From NCBI RefSeq assembly GCF_025195085.2, contig NZ_JANAVY020000001.1, positions 930,001 to 994,000 on the forward strand: a stretch of DNA of 64,000 nucleotides, in the 5' to 3' direction. Made by a program: the position numbers and the translations under genes. Source of the stretch: Vibrio intestinalis (GTDB lineage: Bacteria > Pseudomonadota > Gammaproteobacteria > Enterobacterales > Vibrionaceae). Below, piece by piece: positions 46,219-57,513 of the stretch. The notes beneath the pieces were generated by a model. It was given only the letters and a program-made list of their open reading frames with translations. It searched no databases and was not told the DNA's origin. The number at the start of each line of letters is the position of its first letter. Position 1 is the stretch's first letter.

Positions 46219-47187
46219 ATGAGCAAAATCTTTGAAGATAACTCTCAAACCATCGGTAACACGCCACTTGTACGTTTAAACAAGGTTAGCAAAGGCAATG
46301 TTCTTGCTAAAGTTGAAGCCCGTAACCCAAGCTTCAGCGTTAAGTGCCGTATCGGCGCAAACATGATTTGGGATGCTGAAAAACAAGGCAAACTAAAAGA
46401 AGGCGTAGAGCTTGTTGAGCCAACAAGTGGTAACACAGGTGTTGCTCTAGCCTTTGTAGCAGCAGCTCGTGGTTACAAGCTAACCCTAACAATGCCTGAA
46501 TCAATGAGCCTTGAGCGTCGTAAGCTACTTAAAGCGCTTGGTGCAAACCTAGAGCTAACAGAAGCGGCGAAAGGTATGAAAGGCGCGATTGCTAAAGCAG
46601 AAGAGATTGTTGCAAGCAACCCTGATAAATACCTACTTCTTCAGCAGTTCAACAACCCTGCTAACCCAGAGATCCACGAAAAGACAACAGGCCCTGAAAT
46701 TTGGGACGCAACTGACGGTGAAATCGACGTACTTGTTTCCGGCGTAGGTACAGGCGGTACGATTACAGGTACAAGCCGCTACATTAAAGGTGAGAAAGGT
46801 AAAGCAATCACTTCAGTAGCCGTTGAACCAGCAGAGTCTCCAGTCATCGCTCAAGTACTTGCCGGGCAAGATCCACAACCTGCACCACACAAAATCCAAG
46901 GTATTGGCGCTGGTTTCATCCCTGGCAACCTCGATTTAGAGCTAGTTGACCGCGTAGAATCTGTAACATCTGATGAAGCCATCGAGATGGCTCGACGTCT
47001 GATGGAAGAAGAAGGAATTCTGGCTGGCATTTCTTCAGGCGCAGCGGTTGTTGCAGCAAATAGATTGGCAGAACTACCTGAATTTAAAGGAAAAACAATC
47101 GTAACCGTATTGCCAAGCTCTGGTGAGCGTTACCTAAGTACAGCGCTATTTGCAGGTATATTTACCGAAAAAGAGAACCAACAGTAA
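46219..47187 (+). CDS. cysK: Cysteine synthase A
   Basis: Makes cysteine from O-acetylserine and sulfide with pyridoxal phosphate. 322 residues from ATG 46219, which has AAGGA in place; an ATG five codons earlier is unlikely. PLP lysine in [19 protein letters not shown], substrate loop [14 protein letters not shown], glycine-rich [15 protein letters not shown]. Codon use is biased to favoured codons, as in abundant proteins. Confidence 0.97.
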   Translation: MSKIFEDNSQTIGNTPLVRLNKVSKGNVLAKVEARNPSFSVKCRIGANMIWDAEKQGKLKEGVELVEPTSGNTGVALAFVAAARGYKLTLTMPESMSLERRKLLKALGANLELTEAAKGMKGAIAKAEEIVASNPDKYLLLQQFNNPANPEIHEKTTGPEIWDATDGEIDVLVSGVGTGGTITGTSRYIKGEKGKAITSVAVEPAESPVIAQVLAGQDPQPAPHKIQGIGAGFIPGNLDLELVDRVESVTSDEAIEMARRLMEEEGILAGISSGAAVVAANRLAELPEFKGKTIVTVLPSSGERYLSTALFAGIFTEKENQQ

Positions 47188-47213
47188 TACGTGTTCAAAT
47201 CAATTTTTCGTTC

Positions 47214-47241
47214 AAAAAAGCCCCATACAGGGGCTTTTTTG
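47214..47241 (+). terminator. Terminator of cysK
   Basis: Stem AAAAAAGCCCC/GGGGCTTTTTT with a 5-base loop and T-run, 26 bases after the cysK stop. Confidence 0.93.
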
Positions 47242-47272
47242 TTGATCCCTGCCGCACCTTTGGTAATATCAG

Positions 47273-47316
47273 CTCTGTTTTATTTTTAGCTTCAAAATAA
47301 TGTAGCTAAAACAGAG
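47273..47316. repeat. Inverted repeat upstream of ptsH
   Basis: Perfect arms CTCTGTTTTA (47273-47282) and TAAAACAGAG (47307-47316), 24 bases apart, with a second inner pair AGCT/AGCT. It lies about 170 bases before ptsH in a 300-base gap that also holds the pts promoters. Could be an operator pair or a hairpin in a long leader. Confidence 0.55.
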
Positions 47317-47487
47317 TTTCCAACGCAGAGAATTTAAAGCAAACGTTTTATTCTTTGCGGTAAAAATTGTAACCTGTTTGAGTTTTGGAACATTCAGATG
47401 TTGGTTCGCTAGAACTACTCTCGATAAACCGTTAACCTAAACATGGTTAATAAACTATCTAAAAATAAATTAATTGGGGTATACAAA

Positions 47488-47745
47488 ATGTACGAGAAGC
47501 AAGTTGAAATCACTGCAGAAAACGGCCTTCACACTCGTCCAGCTGCACAGTTCGTAAAAGAAGCTAAAGCATTCGACGCGGACATCACAGTGACTTCAAA
47601 CGGCAAAAGCGCAAGCGCTAAGAGCCTATTCAAACTACAAACTCTAGGCCTAGTAAAAGGTACTGTAGTAACTATCTCAGCTGAAGGCCCACAAGCTCAA
47701 CAAGCTGTAGACCACCTAGTTGCTCTAATGGACCAACTACACTAA
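47488..47745 (+). CDS. ptsH: Phosphocarrier protein HPr
   Basis: Transfers phosphate from Enzyme I to the EIIA proteins of all PTS sugars. 85 residues from ATG 47488 ([23 protein letters not shown]), the standard length; an upstream ATG is out of keeping with the family. Active histidine 15 in GLHTRPA; serine motif [11 protein letters not shown]. First gene of the ptsH-ptsI-crr cluster, with strongly biased codons. Confidence 0.97.
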   Translation: MYEKQVEITAENGLHTRPAAQFVKEAKAFDADITVTSNGKSASAKSLFKLQTLGLVKGTVVTISAEGPQAQQAVDHLVALMDQLH

Positions 47746-47753
47746 TACGGTCT

Positions 47754-47804
47754 CCTATTTTCAAAGCCATTTTGTGAAAACAAAATGGCTTTGTTGGAAA
47801 TAGG
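47754..47804 (+). repeat. Long stem-loop between ptsH and ptsI
   Basis: A perfect 14-bp stem (CAAAGCCATTTTGT at 47762-47775, ACAAAATGGCTTTG at 47780-47793) closed by a GAAA tetraloop, extended after a small internal loop by CCTATTT/AAATAGG. No T-run follows, so it is more likely a stability or processing element than a terminator. Confidence 0.75.
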
Positions 47805-47882
47805 CCCAAAGATAAGCTACACATTATCGTTAGCGCACCCATTATTTTTCCAGTTTAAAGTTGACCAATTTAAGGTAAGGCT

Positions 47883-49607
47883 ATGATTTCAGGCATCCTA
47901 GCATCTCCTGGTATTGCTATTGGTAAAGCACTACTACTTCAAGAAGATGAAATTGTCCTAAATACAAACACTATCTCAGACGATCAAGTAGAAGCAGAAG
48001 TTCAGCGTTTCTTCGACGCTCGTAACAAATCTTCAGCTCAGCTTGAAACCATCAAGCAAAAAGCACTTGAAACCTTCGGTGAAGAAAAAGAAGCGATCTT
48101 TGAAGGTCACATCATGCTTCTTGAAGACGAAGAGCTAGAAGAAGAAATCCTAGCACTGATCAAGAAAGACAAGATGCACGCTGATAACGCAATCCACACG
48201 GTTATCGAAGAGCAAGCATCTGCGCTAGAATCTCTAGACGACGAATACCTAAAAGAGCGCGCGACTGATATCCGCGACATCGGTACTCGCTTCGTTAAAA
48301 ACGCACTAGGCATCAACATCGTTTCTCTAAGCGACATTGACCAAGAAGTTATCCTAGTTGCTTACGACCTAACGCCATCTGAAACGGCGCAAATCAACCT
48401 AGACTACGTTCTTGGTTTCGCTTGTGACATCGGCGGTCGTACTTCTCACACTTCAATCATGGCACGTTCTCTTGAGCTACCAGCAATCGTTGGTACTAAC
48501 GACATCACTAAGAAAGTGAAGAACGGCGACATGCTTATCCTTGATGCGATGAACAACAAGATTGTTATCAACCCATCTGAGGAAGAGCTAGCAGAAGCGA
48601 AAGCAGTTAAAGCCGCTTTCATCGCTGAAAAAGAAGAGCTAGCTAAGCTAAAAGACCTACCAGCAGAAACAACTGACGGTCACCGCGTAGAAGTATGCGG
48701 TAACATCGGTACAGTTAAAGACTGTGACGGCATCATCCGCAACGGCGGTGAAGGCGTTGGTCTGTACCGTACTGAATTCCTATTTATGGACCGTGACGCA
48801 CTTCCAACTGAAGACGAGCAGTACCAAGCGTACAAAGAAGTTGCAGAAGCAATGCACGGTGAACCAACGATTATCCGTACTATGGATATCGGTGGTGACA
48901 AAGATCTACCATACATGGATCTTCCAAAAGAGATGAACCCATTCCTAGGCTGGCGTGCAGTACGTATCAGCTTGGATCGTCGCGAAATTCTACGTGACCA
49001 GCTACGTGGCATCCTACGTGCATCAGCACACGGTAAACTACGTATAATGTTCCCAATGATCATCTCTGTTGAAGAAATCCGTGAGCTTAAGAAAGCAATC
49101 GAAGAATACAAAGCAGAGCTACGTGCAGAAGGCCACGCATTCGACGAAAACATCGAAATCGGTGTTATGGTTGAAACGCCAGCAGCTGCAGCTATCGCGC
49201 ATCACCTAGCGAAAGAAGTGTCATTCTTCTCAATCGGTACTAACGACTTAACTCAGTACACACTAGCAGTTGACCGTGGTAACGAAATGATTTCTCACCT
49301 TTACAACCCACTATCTCCTGCTGTACTTACAGTAATCAAGCAGGTTATCGACGCGTCTCACGCTGAAGGTAAGTGGACTGGTATGTGTGGCGAACTAGCA
49401 GGCGACGAGCGTGCAACGCTACTTCTACTTGGTATGGGTCTAGATGAGTTCTCAATGAGCGGTATCTCTATCCCTAAAGTGAAGAAAGTAATCCGTAACT
49501 CTAACTTCGCTGAAGTTAAAGCTATGGCTGAAGAAGCGCTTTCTCTACCAACTGCTGCTGAAATCGAAGCAGTTGTTGAGAAGTTCATCGCTGAGAAAAC
49601 TCAATAA
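47883..49607 (+). CDS. ptsI: PTS Enzyme I
   Basis: Phosphoenolpyruvate-protein phosphotransferase that starts the PTS phosphate chain. 574 residues. Swivelling His domain with [21 protein letters not shown] (active histidine near 190), and the PEP-binding barrel with [27 protein letters not shown] and [14 protein letters not shown]. Follows ptsH by 137 bases that fold into a long stem-loop. Confidence 0.98.
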   Translation: MISGILASPGIAIGKALLLQEDEIVLNTNTISDDQVEAEVQRFFDARNKSSAQLETIKQKALETFGEEKEAIFEGHIMLLEDEELEEEILALIKKDKMHADNAIHTVIEEQASALESLDDEYLKERATDIRDIGTRFVKNALGINIVSLSDIDQEVILVAYDLTPSETAQINLDYVLGFACDIGGRTSHTSIMARSLELPAIVGTNDITKKVKNGDMLILDAMNNKIVINPSEEELAEAKAVKAAFIAEKEELAKLKDLPAETTDGHRVEVCGNIGTVKDCDGIIRNGGEGVGLYRTEFLFMDRDALPTEDEQYQAYKEVAEAMHGEPTIIRTMDIGGDKDLPYMDLPKEMNPFLGWRAVRISLDRREILRDQLRGILRASAHGKLRIMFPMIISVEEIRELKKAIEEYKAELRAEGHAFDENIEIGVMVETPAAAAIAHHLAKEVSFFSIGTNDLTQYTLAVDRGNEMISHLYNPLSPAVLTVIKQVIDASHAEGKWTGMCGELAGDERATLLLLGMGLDEFSMSGISIPKVKKVIRNSNFAEVKAMAEEALSLPTAAEIEAVVEKFIAEKTQ

Positions 49608-49820
49608 TTTGCATTTACTGATCGCGTTTTAACTTAAATACATTGCAGTCACGGGCTAACAGCCTAATTCTTAATCATTATTTATGAATTTAGATTGCTT
49701 AACTAAGCAGGCTGCAATTGTTAAAACAAAAGGATAGATGGCTAAAAATGTTCGTCTATTCCACCAGATTGGTATAGTATATTGCGAAAGAATAAAACTA
49801 AACGTTAGGAGCATGACACA

Positions 49821-50330
49821 ATGGGTCTGTTTGATAAACTTAAGAAGCTAGTATCTGACGATAGCGCTGACGCTGGTGCAATCGAAATCATCGCACCTCT
49901 ATCAGGCGAAATCGTAAACATCGAAGATGTGCCAGATGTAGTATTCGCAGAGAAAATCGTTGGTGACGGTATTGCTATCAAACCTGCGGGTGACAAGATG
50001 GTAGCTCCTGTAAACGGTACTATCGGTAAGATCTTCGAAACTAACCACGCATTCTCTATCGAGTCTGACGATGGTGTTGAGCTGTTCGTTCACTTCGGTA
50101 TCGACACAGTTGAACTAAAAGGCGAAGGCTTCAAGCGTATCGCTGAAGAAGGTCAAACTGTTAAAGCTGGCGACACTATCATTGAGTTCGATCTAGCTCT
50201 TCTTGAAGAGAAAGCGAAATCTACTCTAACTCCAGTTGTTATCTCTAACATGGACGAAATCAAAGAGCTGAACAAGCTTTCTGGTTCTGTAACTGTTGGC
50301 GAAACTTCAGTTCTACGTGTAACTAAGTAA
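49821..50330 (+). CDS. crr: Glucose-specific EIIA (Crr)
   Basis: Phosphate donor to glucose-family EIICB permeases and regulator of adenylate cyclase and non-PTS permeases. 169 residues; active histidines in TNHAFSIES (about 76) and [12 protein letters not shown] (about 91); start of domain [20 protein letters not shown]. 213 bases separate it from ptsI, with a TATAGT box near 49775, so it may have its own promoter. It is the probable donor for the EIIA-less NagE at 11617-13098. Confidence 0.97.
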   Translation: MGLFDKLKKLVSDDSADAGAIEIIAPLSGEIVNIEDVPDVVFAEKIVGDGIAIKPAGDKMVAPVNGTIGKIFETNHAFSIESDDGVELFVHFGIDTVELKGEGFKRIAEEGQTVKAGDTIIEFDLALLEEKAKSTLTPVVISNMDEIKELNKLSGSVTVGETSVLRVTK

Positions 50331-50348
50331 TTTTTACTTAGCCAAACG

Positions 50349-50377
50349 AAAAAACGCTGCCTTGTGCAGCGTTTTTT
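50349..50377. terminator. Terminator between crr and ubiF
   Basis: 12-bp stem AAAAAACGCTGC/GCAGCGTTTTTT with a 5-base loop, between convergent genes. Confidence 0.93.
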
Positions 50378-50396
50378 GTTTTCTAGGCCCTGTTAT

Positions 50397-51548
50397 CTAT
50401 AAGCCTAAAGCGTACTTCAATACTTGGTTCTTAATCGGACCCGTTTTATCCGCCAATTTAAGCACAGCGTTGCGCACCAGCTTTAAAGGCGCGATGTCAT
50501 TACTAAAGCCTTTGTAGAATACATCCATTCCAGACTGCATCAATAAGTTATCTGGGCGACGTCTTAGATGATAACGACGCAACACCTGCTCACTTAGCTC
50601 CGCTTCTTGCTGGCAAACATCAAGCAATACTTCGACATCTTTAAAGCCAAGATTCACTCCCTGCCCTGCCAATGGGTTAATGGTGTGCGCTGAATCCCCA
50701 ACCAGAATACAACGATTTTTCACATACTCTTGAGCATGACGACGAGTCAGCGGAAAAGAGCCACATTGCAGCACTTCGATATCCCCGAGTTCAGCAGGGA
50801 AATGCGCCAGAATTTCTTCACGAAGTTGGCCATAGCTCATATTACAAAGTTGCTTGATGCGTTTCGGAGAGTCATACCAAACTAGCGAACCTTGGTTGCC
50901 ACACAGAGGTAAAAACGAACGCGGCCCAGTTGAGTTAAATTGCTGCCAAGTAATGTCTTGCTGAGGCAGCTCCGTTTTTACATTGATCAGCATGCAGTGC
51001 TGACGGTAATCCCATGCCGTGATACCGATTCCCGCTTGCTGACGCACTTGAGAGTTTGCCCCATCAGCCCCCACGACCCAATCCGCTACTAAAGTTTCAC
51101 CAGATGCAAGCGTGAGCGTATTTCGGCTACCAAACTCGATACTTTCTAGAGAGTCAGGACAACGAAGAGATAAATTGTCGTACTGTTCAAACTGCTGCCA
51201 TAAACCCAATTGAATCAGGCGATTTTCGATAATGAAGCCAAGCTGTTCTAGCTTTAGCTCGTCGCTGTGGAAACGCGTTCGACATTCAGGGTGCTCCCAA
51301 GTTTCTAAGCGACGATAGGGGCAAACTCGCATCGATTTAATGGCCTGCCATGCGCCAAGCTGCTCCAACACAGCGACCGAGTGGTGAGAAATAGCCGAAA
51401 CACGAATGTCCATTGGTTGTTCAGCGGTAAACTCTTTTGGCTGATGGCCTTCAACCAATACTACCTGTCGGCCTTGCTTAGCAAAGCCAAGAGCAACGGC
51501 CGCACCGACCATGCCACCACCAATAACTGCAATATCGAACTTGTTCAT
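50397..51548 (-). CDS. ubiF: Ubiquinone-synthesis monooxygenase UbiF
   Basis: FAD-dependent hydroxylase of the ubiquinone pathway (3-demethoxyubiquinol hydroxylase). 383 residues from ATG 51548; the ORF is open 20 codons further up but that part is unlike the family. FAD motif IAVIGGGMVGAAVALGFAKQG at the start, GADGANSQVRQQAGIG, and RCILVGDSAHTINPLAGQGVNLGF. UbiF rather than UbiH or VisC is chosen from its place beside miaB, as in other gammaproteobacteria. Confidence 0.92.
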   Translation of the reverse strand: MNKFDIAVIGGGMVGAAVALGFAKQGRQVVLVEGHQPKEFTAEQPMDIRVSAISHHSVAVLEQLGAWQAIKSMRVCPYRRLETWEHPECRTRFHSDELKLEQLGFIIENRLIQLGLWQQFEQYDNLSLRCPDSLESIEFGSRNTLTLASGETLVADWVVGADGANSQVRQQAGIGITAWDYRQHCMLINVKTELPQQDITWQQFNSTGPRSFLPLCGNQGSLVWYDSPKRIKQLCNMSYGQLREEILAHFPAELGDIEVLQCGSFPLTRRHAQEYVKNRCILVGDSAHTINPLAGQGVNLGFKDVEVLLDVCQQEAELSEQVLRRYHLRRRPDNLLMQSGMDVFYKGFSNDIAPLKLVRNAVLKLADKTGPIKNQVLKYALGL

Positions 51549-51818
51549 ATTTTGCACTTCATCATCTTGATTTATGAGCGGATTTTTATTGTACGTATTG
51601 ATCACCAAAATGTAACGAAAAACCTTAGTACAGTTACGGGCAAACCCCTTGTAAATTCAGGCGTTGGCTGATTGTGTAACAACACTAGTCAGTTGCTTTT
51701 TAAAGCAGTACAATATGCCGCTTACCGCCGAGATGGCGGCTATAATTTGAGCTAAACGTAATAAAATACAAAATTATTAGTTCAACCATTTTTAAGATTT
51801 AACACGAGCGAAAGTGAG

Positions 51819-53243
51819 ATGAGTAAGAAACTGCTAATTAAAACTTGGGGTTGCCAGATGAACGAATACGATTCATCAAAAATGGCCGACCTGCTTAACG
51901 CTGCAAACGGCTATGAGCTAACAGAGGATCCTGATGAGGCAGATGTTCTTCTTCTAAATACATGTTCGATTCGTGAAAAAGCGCAAGAGAAAGTGTTCCA
52001 CCAGCTTGGTCGTTGGAAAACACTAAAAGACAAAAAAGACGGTGTTGTTATCGGTGTGGGTGGCTGTGTAGCGACTCAAGAAGGTGACCACATTCGTCAA
52101 CGTGCGCCATTTGTTGATGTTATCTTTGGCCCTCAAACGCTGCACCGTCTACCTGAAATGATTCGTCAATCTCAAAGCGACTCTGCACCGGTTATGGATA
52201 TTTCATTCCCTGAGATTGAAAAGTTCGACAGCTTGCCTGAGCCACGCGCTGAAGGTGCAACGGCATTCGTTTCTATCATGGAAGGCTGTTCTAAATACTG
52301 TACTTACTGCGTAGTACCATACACTCGTGGCGAAGAAGTAAGCCGCCCAATGGATGACGTACTATTCGAAATCGCGCAGCTTGCGGATCAAGGTGTACGT
52401 GAAGTAAACCTACTAGGTCAAAACGTTAACGCTTACCGTGGCCCAATGCACGACGGTGATATCTGTTCATTCGCAGAATTGCTTCGCCTTGTTGCCTCTA
52501 TCGATGGCATCGACCGCATCCGCTTTACCACCAGCCACCCGCTTGAGTTTACTGATGACATCATCGCAGTATACGAAGACACACCTGAGCTAGTGAGCTT
52601 CCTGCACTTGCCAGTACAAAGTGGTAGTGACCGTATTCTAACTATGATGAAGCGCCCTCACACGGCAATCGAATACAAATCGATTATCCGTAAGCTGCGT
52701 AAAGCGCGTCCTGATATTCAAATCAGTTCTGACTTCATTGTGGCTTTCCCTGGTGAAACTGATAAAGACTTCCAAGACACGATGAAGCTTATCAAAGCCG
52801 TTGATTTCGATATGAGCTTTAGCTTTATCTTCTCTGCTCGTCCAGGTACACCTGCAGCGGATTACCCTTGTGATCTATCAGAAGAAACCAAGAAAGAGCG
52901 CCTGTACGAACTACAACAAACTGTCAACGCGCAAGCAATGCGTTACTCACGCCTAATGTTAGGTACTAAGCAACGTGTGTTAGTTGAAGGTCCGTCGAAA
53001 AAGAATCTAATGGAGCTTCGTGCACGTACAGAGAATAACCGCGTGGTTAACTTTGAAGGTAGCGCAGACCTAATCGGTCAGTTTGTTGATGTAACAATCA
53101 CAGACGTATTTGCTAACTCACTACGTGGTGAATTGGTTCGTACTGAAAAAGATATGGATCTACGTACTATCATTTCTCCAACCCAAATGATGGCTCGTAC
53201 CAAGCGTGAAGATGAGCTAGGTGTAGCAACCTTTACGCCTTAA
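51819..53243 (+). CDS. miaB: tRNA methylthiotransferase MiaB
   Basis: Radical-SAM enzyme that adds the methylthio group to isopentenyl-A37 of tRNAs. 474 residues: UPF0004 domain with [15 protein letters not shown] and [13 protein letters not shown] cysteines, radical SAM CxxxCxxC in [18 protein letters not shown] (about residues 157-164), and a C-terminal TRAM domain. Divergent from ubiF. Confidence 0.98.
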   Translation: MSKKLLIKTWGCQMNEYDSSKMADLLNAANGYELTEDPDEADVLLLNTCSIREKAQEKVFHQLGRWKTLKDKKDGVVIGVGGCVATQEGDHIRQRAPFVDVIFGPQTLHRLPEMIRQSQSDSAPVMDISFPEIEKFDSLPEPRAEGATAFVSIMEGCSKYCTYCVVPYTRGEEVSRPMDDVLFEIAQLADQGVREVNLLGQNVNAYRGPMHDGDICSFAELLRLVASIDGIDRIRFTTSHPLEFTDDIIAVYEDTPELVSFLHLPVQSGSDRILTMMKRPHTAIEYKSIIRKLRKARPDIQISSDFIVAFPGETDKDFQDTMKLIKAVDFDMSFSFIFSARPGTPAADYPCDLSEETKKERLYELQQTVNAQAMRYSRLMLGTKQRVLVEGPSKKNLMELRARTENNRVVNFEGSADLIGQFVDVTITDVFANSLRGELVRTEKDMDLRTIISPTQMMARTKREDELGVATFTP

Positions 53244-53297
53244 GCTTGAAATTACCCTGCTGAGTATCCATCTTAGACAGAGGTAAATAAGATCATT

Positions 53298-53323
53298 GGA
53301 AGTCCGGTCTAAATCGGACTTCC
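53298..53323 (+). repeat. Hairpin between miaB and ybeZ
   Basis: Perfect 9-bp stem GGAAGTCCG/CGGACTTCC with an 8-base loop and no T-run, 17 bases before the ybeZ start. It is not a normal terminator; it could shield the ribosome site or stabilise mRNA. Confidence 0.6.
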
Positions 53324-53340
53324 ACAAATGAGAGGCAACT

Positions 53341-54438
53341 TTGAGCAATAAAATTGTAACTCTAGAAATCAATCTAGAACCTTCTGATAACCGCCGACTA
53401 GCAAGTCTATGCGGTCCTTTCGATGATAATATCAAACACTTAGAGCGTCGTTTAGGCGTTGAAATCAGCTACCGAGGCAACTTCTTTACTATCGTGGGTA
53501 AACCACATACCTCAGCTGGTGCGTTAGAAATCATCAAAACCCTTTACGTTAACACTGCACCTGTACGTGGCAATATTCCAGATATTGAGCCGGAAGAGAT
53601 CCACCTAGCGATCAAAGAAACGGGTGTATTGGAGCAAAGTGTTGAATCGAATATCGAACATGGTAAAGAAGTGTTCGTGAAAACCAAGAAAGGCATAATC
53701 AAACCGCGCACACCAAACCAAGCTCAATACTTGGTCAACATGGTGACGCACGATATCAGCTTTGGTATTGGCCCTGCTGGTACAGGTAAAACCTATCTTG
53801 CTGTTGCCGCCGCGGTAGATGCGTTAGAACGACAAGAGATTCGTCGCATTCTTTTGACACGCCCTGCGGTTGAAGCGGGTGAAAAACTCGGTTTCTTACC
53901 GGGTGATTTAAGCCAAAAAGTCGACCCTTACCTGCGCCCTCTTTATGATGCCTTGTTTGAAATGCTCGGTTTTGAGCGTGTTGAAAAACTGATTGAGCGT
54001 AACGTCATTGAAGTAGCGCCTTTGGCTTACATGCGCGGTCGAACGCTTAACGATGCCTTCATCATTCTTGATGAAAGTCAGAACACCACTGTAGAACAGA
54101 TGAAAATGTTCCTGACTCGTATTGGCTTCAACTCACGCGCAGTCATCACGGGTGACGTTACTCAGATTGACTTGCCTCGCGGTGCAAAATCTGGCCTACG
54201 TCATGCAATTGAAGTACTAAACGAAGTTGATGACATCAGCTTTAACTTCTTCCTTGCGGATGATGTTGTTCGCCACCCTGTGGTTGCCCGCATCGTAAAC
54301 GCTTATGAGAAGTGGGAAGCGCAAGACCAAAAAGAGCGCAAAGAGTTTGAAAAGCGTCGCCGTGAAGAACGCGAAGCTAAACTCCTTGAAGCACAAAAAG
54401 CAGAACTGGCTCAGTCAGAGCAGGAGAACAAGCAATAA
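53341..54438 (+). CDS. ybeZ: PhoH-like ATPase YbeZ
   Basis: PhoH-family P-loop ATPase, partner of the endoribonuclease YbeY in ribosome and RNA quality control. 365 residues; the start codon is TTG at 53341 with GAGAGGC upstream. Walker A in [20 protein letters not shown] and Walker B in [38 protein letters not shown]. Charged C-terminal tail. Its stop overlaps the ybeY start by one base. Confidence 0.95.
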   Translation: MSNKIVTLEINLEPSDNRRLASLCGPFDDNIKHLERRLGVEISYRGNFFTIVGKPHTSAGALEIIKTLYVNTAPVRGNIPDIEPEEIHLAIKETGVLEQSVESNIEHGKEVFVKTKKGIIKPRTPNQAQYLVNMVTHDISFGIGPAGTGKTYLAVAAAVDALERQEIRRILLTRPAVEAGEKLGFLPGDLSQKVDPYLRPLYDALFEMLGFERVEKLIERNVIEVAPLAYMRGRTLNDAFIILDESQNTTVEQMKMFLTRIGFNSRAVITGDVTQIDLPRGAKSGLRHAIEVLNEVDDISFNFFLADDVVRHPVVARIVNAYEKWEAQDQKERKEFEKRRREEREAKLLEAQKAELAQSEQENKQ

Positions 54439-54899
54439 TGGCAATTGAACTGGATCTTCAATTGGCGGTCGAACAAGAAGATGGCCTGCCAAGTTTTGAA
54501 GATATTCATCTGTGGTTAAGCAAAGCTGTTTCACAATTTCAGCCTCAAGCTGAAGTGACAGTACGCATTGTTGATCAACAGGAAAGCCATCAGCTTAACT
54601 TGGAGTACCGTGGTAAAGATAAGCCAACCAATGTGCTTTCTTTCCCATTTGAAGCGCCTCCAGGCATTGAAATGGATTTGCTTGGTGATCTGATAGTATG
54701 TCGCCAAGTGGTTGAACAAGAAGCCATTGAGCAAGAAAAACCGCTTTCTGCTCACTGGGCTCATATGATTGTACATGGCAGCCTGCATCTGCTAGGTTAT
54801 GATCATATCGAGGATGACGAAGCTGAAGAGATGGAGTCCCTCGAAACAGAAATTATGCAATCTATGGGGTTTGAAGACCCATACATCTCTGAAAAGTAG
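54438..54899 (+). CDS. ybeY: Endoribonuclease YbeY (16S rRNA maturation)
   Basis: Metal-dependent RNase for 16S rRNA 3' end processing. 153 residues with the zinc motif [15 protein letters not shown] (H-x3-H-x5-H, about residues 113-127) and the family segment [16 protein letters not shown]. Translationally coupled to ybeZ (TAATG). A hairpin with arms AAGGTAAAGC/GCTTTACCTT lies in the 121-base gap to corC. Confidence 0.97.
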   Translation: MAIELDLQLAVEQEDGLPSFEDIHLWLSKAVSQFQPQAEVTVRIVDQQESHQLNLEYRGKDKPTNVLSFPFEAPPGIEMDLLGDLIVCRQVVEQEAIEQEKPLSAHWAHMIVHGSLHLLGYDHIEDDEAEEMESLETEIMQSMGFEDPYISEK

Positions 54900-55020
54900 A
54901 TTGCACAATAGAGTAGCTTTAGTGTTACTCGCTCGTGGAAGGTAAAGCACCGTCTTGTTTACGCTTTACCTTTCAATGTGCGCTATCACACATCTGATAG
55001 CACAACGAATTTGAGAAACA

Positions 55021-55920
55021 ATGAACGAAGACAATTCGCCCTCTTCTCTAGAAGGTAAGAAAGAAAAATCTGAAGGTCCGAGTAGAAAGTCCTTCTTTGA
55101 ACGCTTAGGTCAACTATTCCAAGGTGAACCCAAAGATCGCCAAGAGCTTGTCGAAGTATTTCGCGACTCAGAGGAAAACGACCTGATTGACCATGACACC
55201 CGTGACATGCTTGAAGGTGTTATGGAAATCGCCGAAATGCGAGTGCGTGACATCATGATCCCACGCTCGCAAATGGTTACTGTTGAACGCACAGATGATT
55301 TAGATGCGCTAGTTGCATTAATCACCGATGCTCAACACTCTCGCTACCCAGTGATCAGCGAAGATAAAGACCATGTGGAAGGCATTCTATTAGCGAAGGA
55401 CTTACTCAAATACTTAGGTTCAGGCAGCGCTGAGTTCGATATCGAACAAGTGATTCGTCCAGCAGTTGTTGTTCCTGAGAGCAAACGTGTCGATAGACTG
55501 CTTAAAGAATTCCGCGAAGAGCGCTACCACATGGCTATTGTGGTAGACGAATTTGGCGGCGTTTCAGGCCTTGTAACCATCGAAGATATCCTTGAGGAAA
55601 TCGTCGGTGATATCGAAGATGAGTTCGATGACGAGGAAGAGCTGGATATCCGTAAACTCTCCAAACACACTTATGCGGTAAAAGCATTAACCACGATTGA
55701 AGAGTTTAACGAAACCTTCGGGACTTCGTTCAGTGATGAAGAAGTAGATACAGTAGGCGGCTTGGTGATGACGACATTTGGTCACTTACCAACGCGTGGT
55801 GAAATCGTTGAAATTGATCATTACAGTTTCAAAGTAACCGCTGCTGATAACCGCCGTGTGGTTCAGCTTCAAGTAACGGTTCCAGATCAAGAACCCTTAC
55901 CTCAACCACTAGAAGAGTGA
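55021..55920 (+). CDS. corC: CorC/HlyC-type CBS protein
   Basis: Cytoplasmic CBS-pair protein of the CorC family, linked to magnesium and cobalt efflux in enteric bacteria. 299 residues: CBS pair (about 65-190; [55 protein letters not shown]) and a C-terminal transporter-associated domain (about 205-290). No membrane DUF21 domain. Between ybeY and lnt as usual. Confidence 0.95.
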   Translation: MNEDNSPSSLEGKKEKSEGPSRKSFFERLGQLFQGEPKDRQELVEVFRDSEENDLIDHDTRDMLEGVMEIAEMRVRDIMIPRSQMVTVERTDDLDALVALITDAQHSRYPVISEDKDHVEGILLAKDLLKYLGSGSAEFDIEQVIRPAVVVPESKRVDRLLKEFREERYHMAIVVDEFGGVSGLVTIEDILEEIVGDIEDEFDDEEELDIRKLSKHTYAVKALTTIEEFNETFGTSFSDEEVDTVGGLVMTTFGHLPTRGEIVEIDHYSFKVTAADNRRVVQLQVTVPDQEPLPQPLEE

Positions 55921-55950
55921 TGATTCACTTTTCTTCTAAAGATTATAACG

Positions 55951-57468
55951 ATGATTAGTACTCTAGTTCATCGCCTAAAGCGGCCCCTAGGGGCCGCTTT
56001 TGTTGGCGCCCTTACCACTCTATCTTTTGCTCCCTATCACCTTTGGCCAATTGCCATCGTCAGCGTTGCCCTACTTCTGTGGCTCATCCACGGTCAAAGT
56101 GCCAAACGCGCGATGTGGATTGGTTATGCATGGGGTATCGGCCAGTTTGCTACCGGTATTAGTTGGGTTCATGTCAGCATAGATAACTTTGGCGGTATGC
56201 CTAAACTCGCCAGCCTGCTTTTGATGGCGCTGTTAGTTGGCTACCTTGCTATCTATTCTGCGCTCTTTACTGGGCTACTCAATCGCTACGCACCTCAACA
56301 CTCCCGTAGCCGGTATTTATTGGCAGCACCTGCGTTATGGCTAGTCTGTGATTGGCTTCGCGGTTGGGTAATGACCGGATTTCCATGGCTTTGGCTTGGT
56401 TATGGACAAATAGAATCACCACTGGCTAGTTTTGCGCCTTTAGGGGGCGTTGAACTCGTCACTCTATTTGTCGTCATGAGTGCTAGCGCGATAGCCTATG
56501 TGGCTTTAAACAAACAATGGTCGCTATTGATCATTCCAACTGTCATTTTTGCCACTGGATTTGGGCTACGAAATATCAGTTGGGTTACACCAAACCCAAC
56601 CAGCACGACAAAAGTTGCTCTTATCCAAGGTAACGTAGATCAAGCGTTAAAATGGGTGCCTAGTGAGCGCTGGCCAACCATTATGAAGTATGTCGATTTA
56701 AGCCGTCGTAACTGGGATGCAGATATTATCATTTGGCCTGAAGCCGCTATCCCTGCTTTTGAGTTTGAAATAACGTCGTTCTTATCAAACTTAGATAGCC
56801 TTGCGAGCAGTAACGACAGTGCAATCATTACCGGTGTGGTTAACCAAGGTGAAAATCGTCAATTCTATAATAGTATTCTATCACTCGGGCAAAATTCCTA
56901 TGGTGAATACAACTACGATCTTGAGCAGCGCTACCATAAGCACCACCTACTGCCATTTGGCGAATTTGTGCCTTTCGAATCTATCTTACGTCCAATTGCG
57001 CCGCTGTTTAATTTGCCTATGTCATCATTCTCACGCGGTGACTTTGTGCAAAACAACATTGATGCCAATGGCAAACAATTAGCGCCAGCGCTGTGCTATG
57101 AGATTATTTTTAGCGAGCAAGTTCGTCAGAACATCAACGACGATACAGATTTTATTTTGACCCTGTCTAATGATGCATGGTTTGGTAATTCAATTGGGCC
57201 ACTGCAGCACATGGAAATCGCTCGGATGCGAGCCTTAGAGTTCGGTAAGCCGGTAATTCGCTCCACCAACAATGGAGTGACTGCGGTAACCGATTACCGC
57301 GGTGAGATTACTGCGCAAATTCCGCAATTTGAGCAACAGGTACTCAAAACTGATGTGGTATCGACCGATGGTCAAACCCCATACCATAAAGTAGGTAGCT
57401 GGCCTCTTTACGCATGGGTTCTACTCTGCTTTGGCGCTTTAGCATTGAGGCGTAAAACGACCAAATAA
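55951..57468 (+). CDS. lnt: Apolipoprotein N-acyltransferase
   Basis: Adds the third acyl chain to lipoproteins in the inner membrane. 505 residues: about seven membrane segments in the first 200 residues and the last 20, and a periplasmic nitrilase domain with catalytic glutamate in [12 protein letters not shown], lysine in [14 protein letters not shown] and cysteine in [30 protein letters not shown] is also diagnostic. Confidence 0.97.
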   Translation: MISTLVHRLKRPLGAAFVGALTTLSFAPYHLWPIAIVSVALLLWLIHGQSAKRAMWIGYAWGIGQFATGISWVHVSIDNFGGMPKLASLLLMALLVGYLAIYSALFTGLLNRYAPQHSRSRYLLAAPALWLVCDWLRGWVMTGFPWLWLGYGQIESPLASFAPLGGVELVTLFVVMSASAIAYVALNKQWSLLIIPTVIFATGFGLRNISWVTPNPTSTTKVALIQGNVDQALKWVPSERWPTIMKYVDLSRRNWDADIIIWPEAAIPAFEFEITSFLSNLDSLASSNDSAIITGVVNQGENRQFYNSILSLGQNSYGEYNYDLEQRYHKHHLLPFGEFVPFESILRPIAPLFNLPMSSFSRGDFVQNNIDANGKQLAPALCYEIIFSEQVRQNINDDTDFILTLSNDAWFGNSIGPLQHMEIARMRALEFGKPVIRSTNNGVTAVTDYRGEITAQIPQFEQQVLKTDVVSTDGQTPYHKVGSWPLYAWVLLCFGALALRRKTTK

Positions 57469-57492
57469 TAAAAGGGCTCTCTGAGCCCTTTT
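57469..57492. terminator. Terminator between lnt and the zinc-ribbon gene
   Basis: Stem AAAGGGCTC/GAGCCCTTT with a 3-base loop, between convergent genes; T-run to the right. Confidence 0.88.
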
Positions 57493-57513
57493 CTATGTTT
57501 GACGAAGAAACAT

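Noticed and set aside
48680..49153. 157-codon ORF on the minus strand inside ptsI
   Set aside because: Serine/arginine-rich composition typical of an antisense frame under strong codon bias; ptsI itself is intact and conserved.
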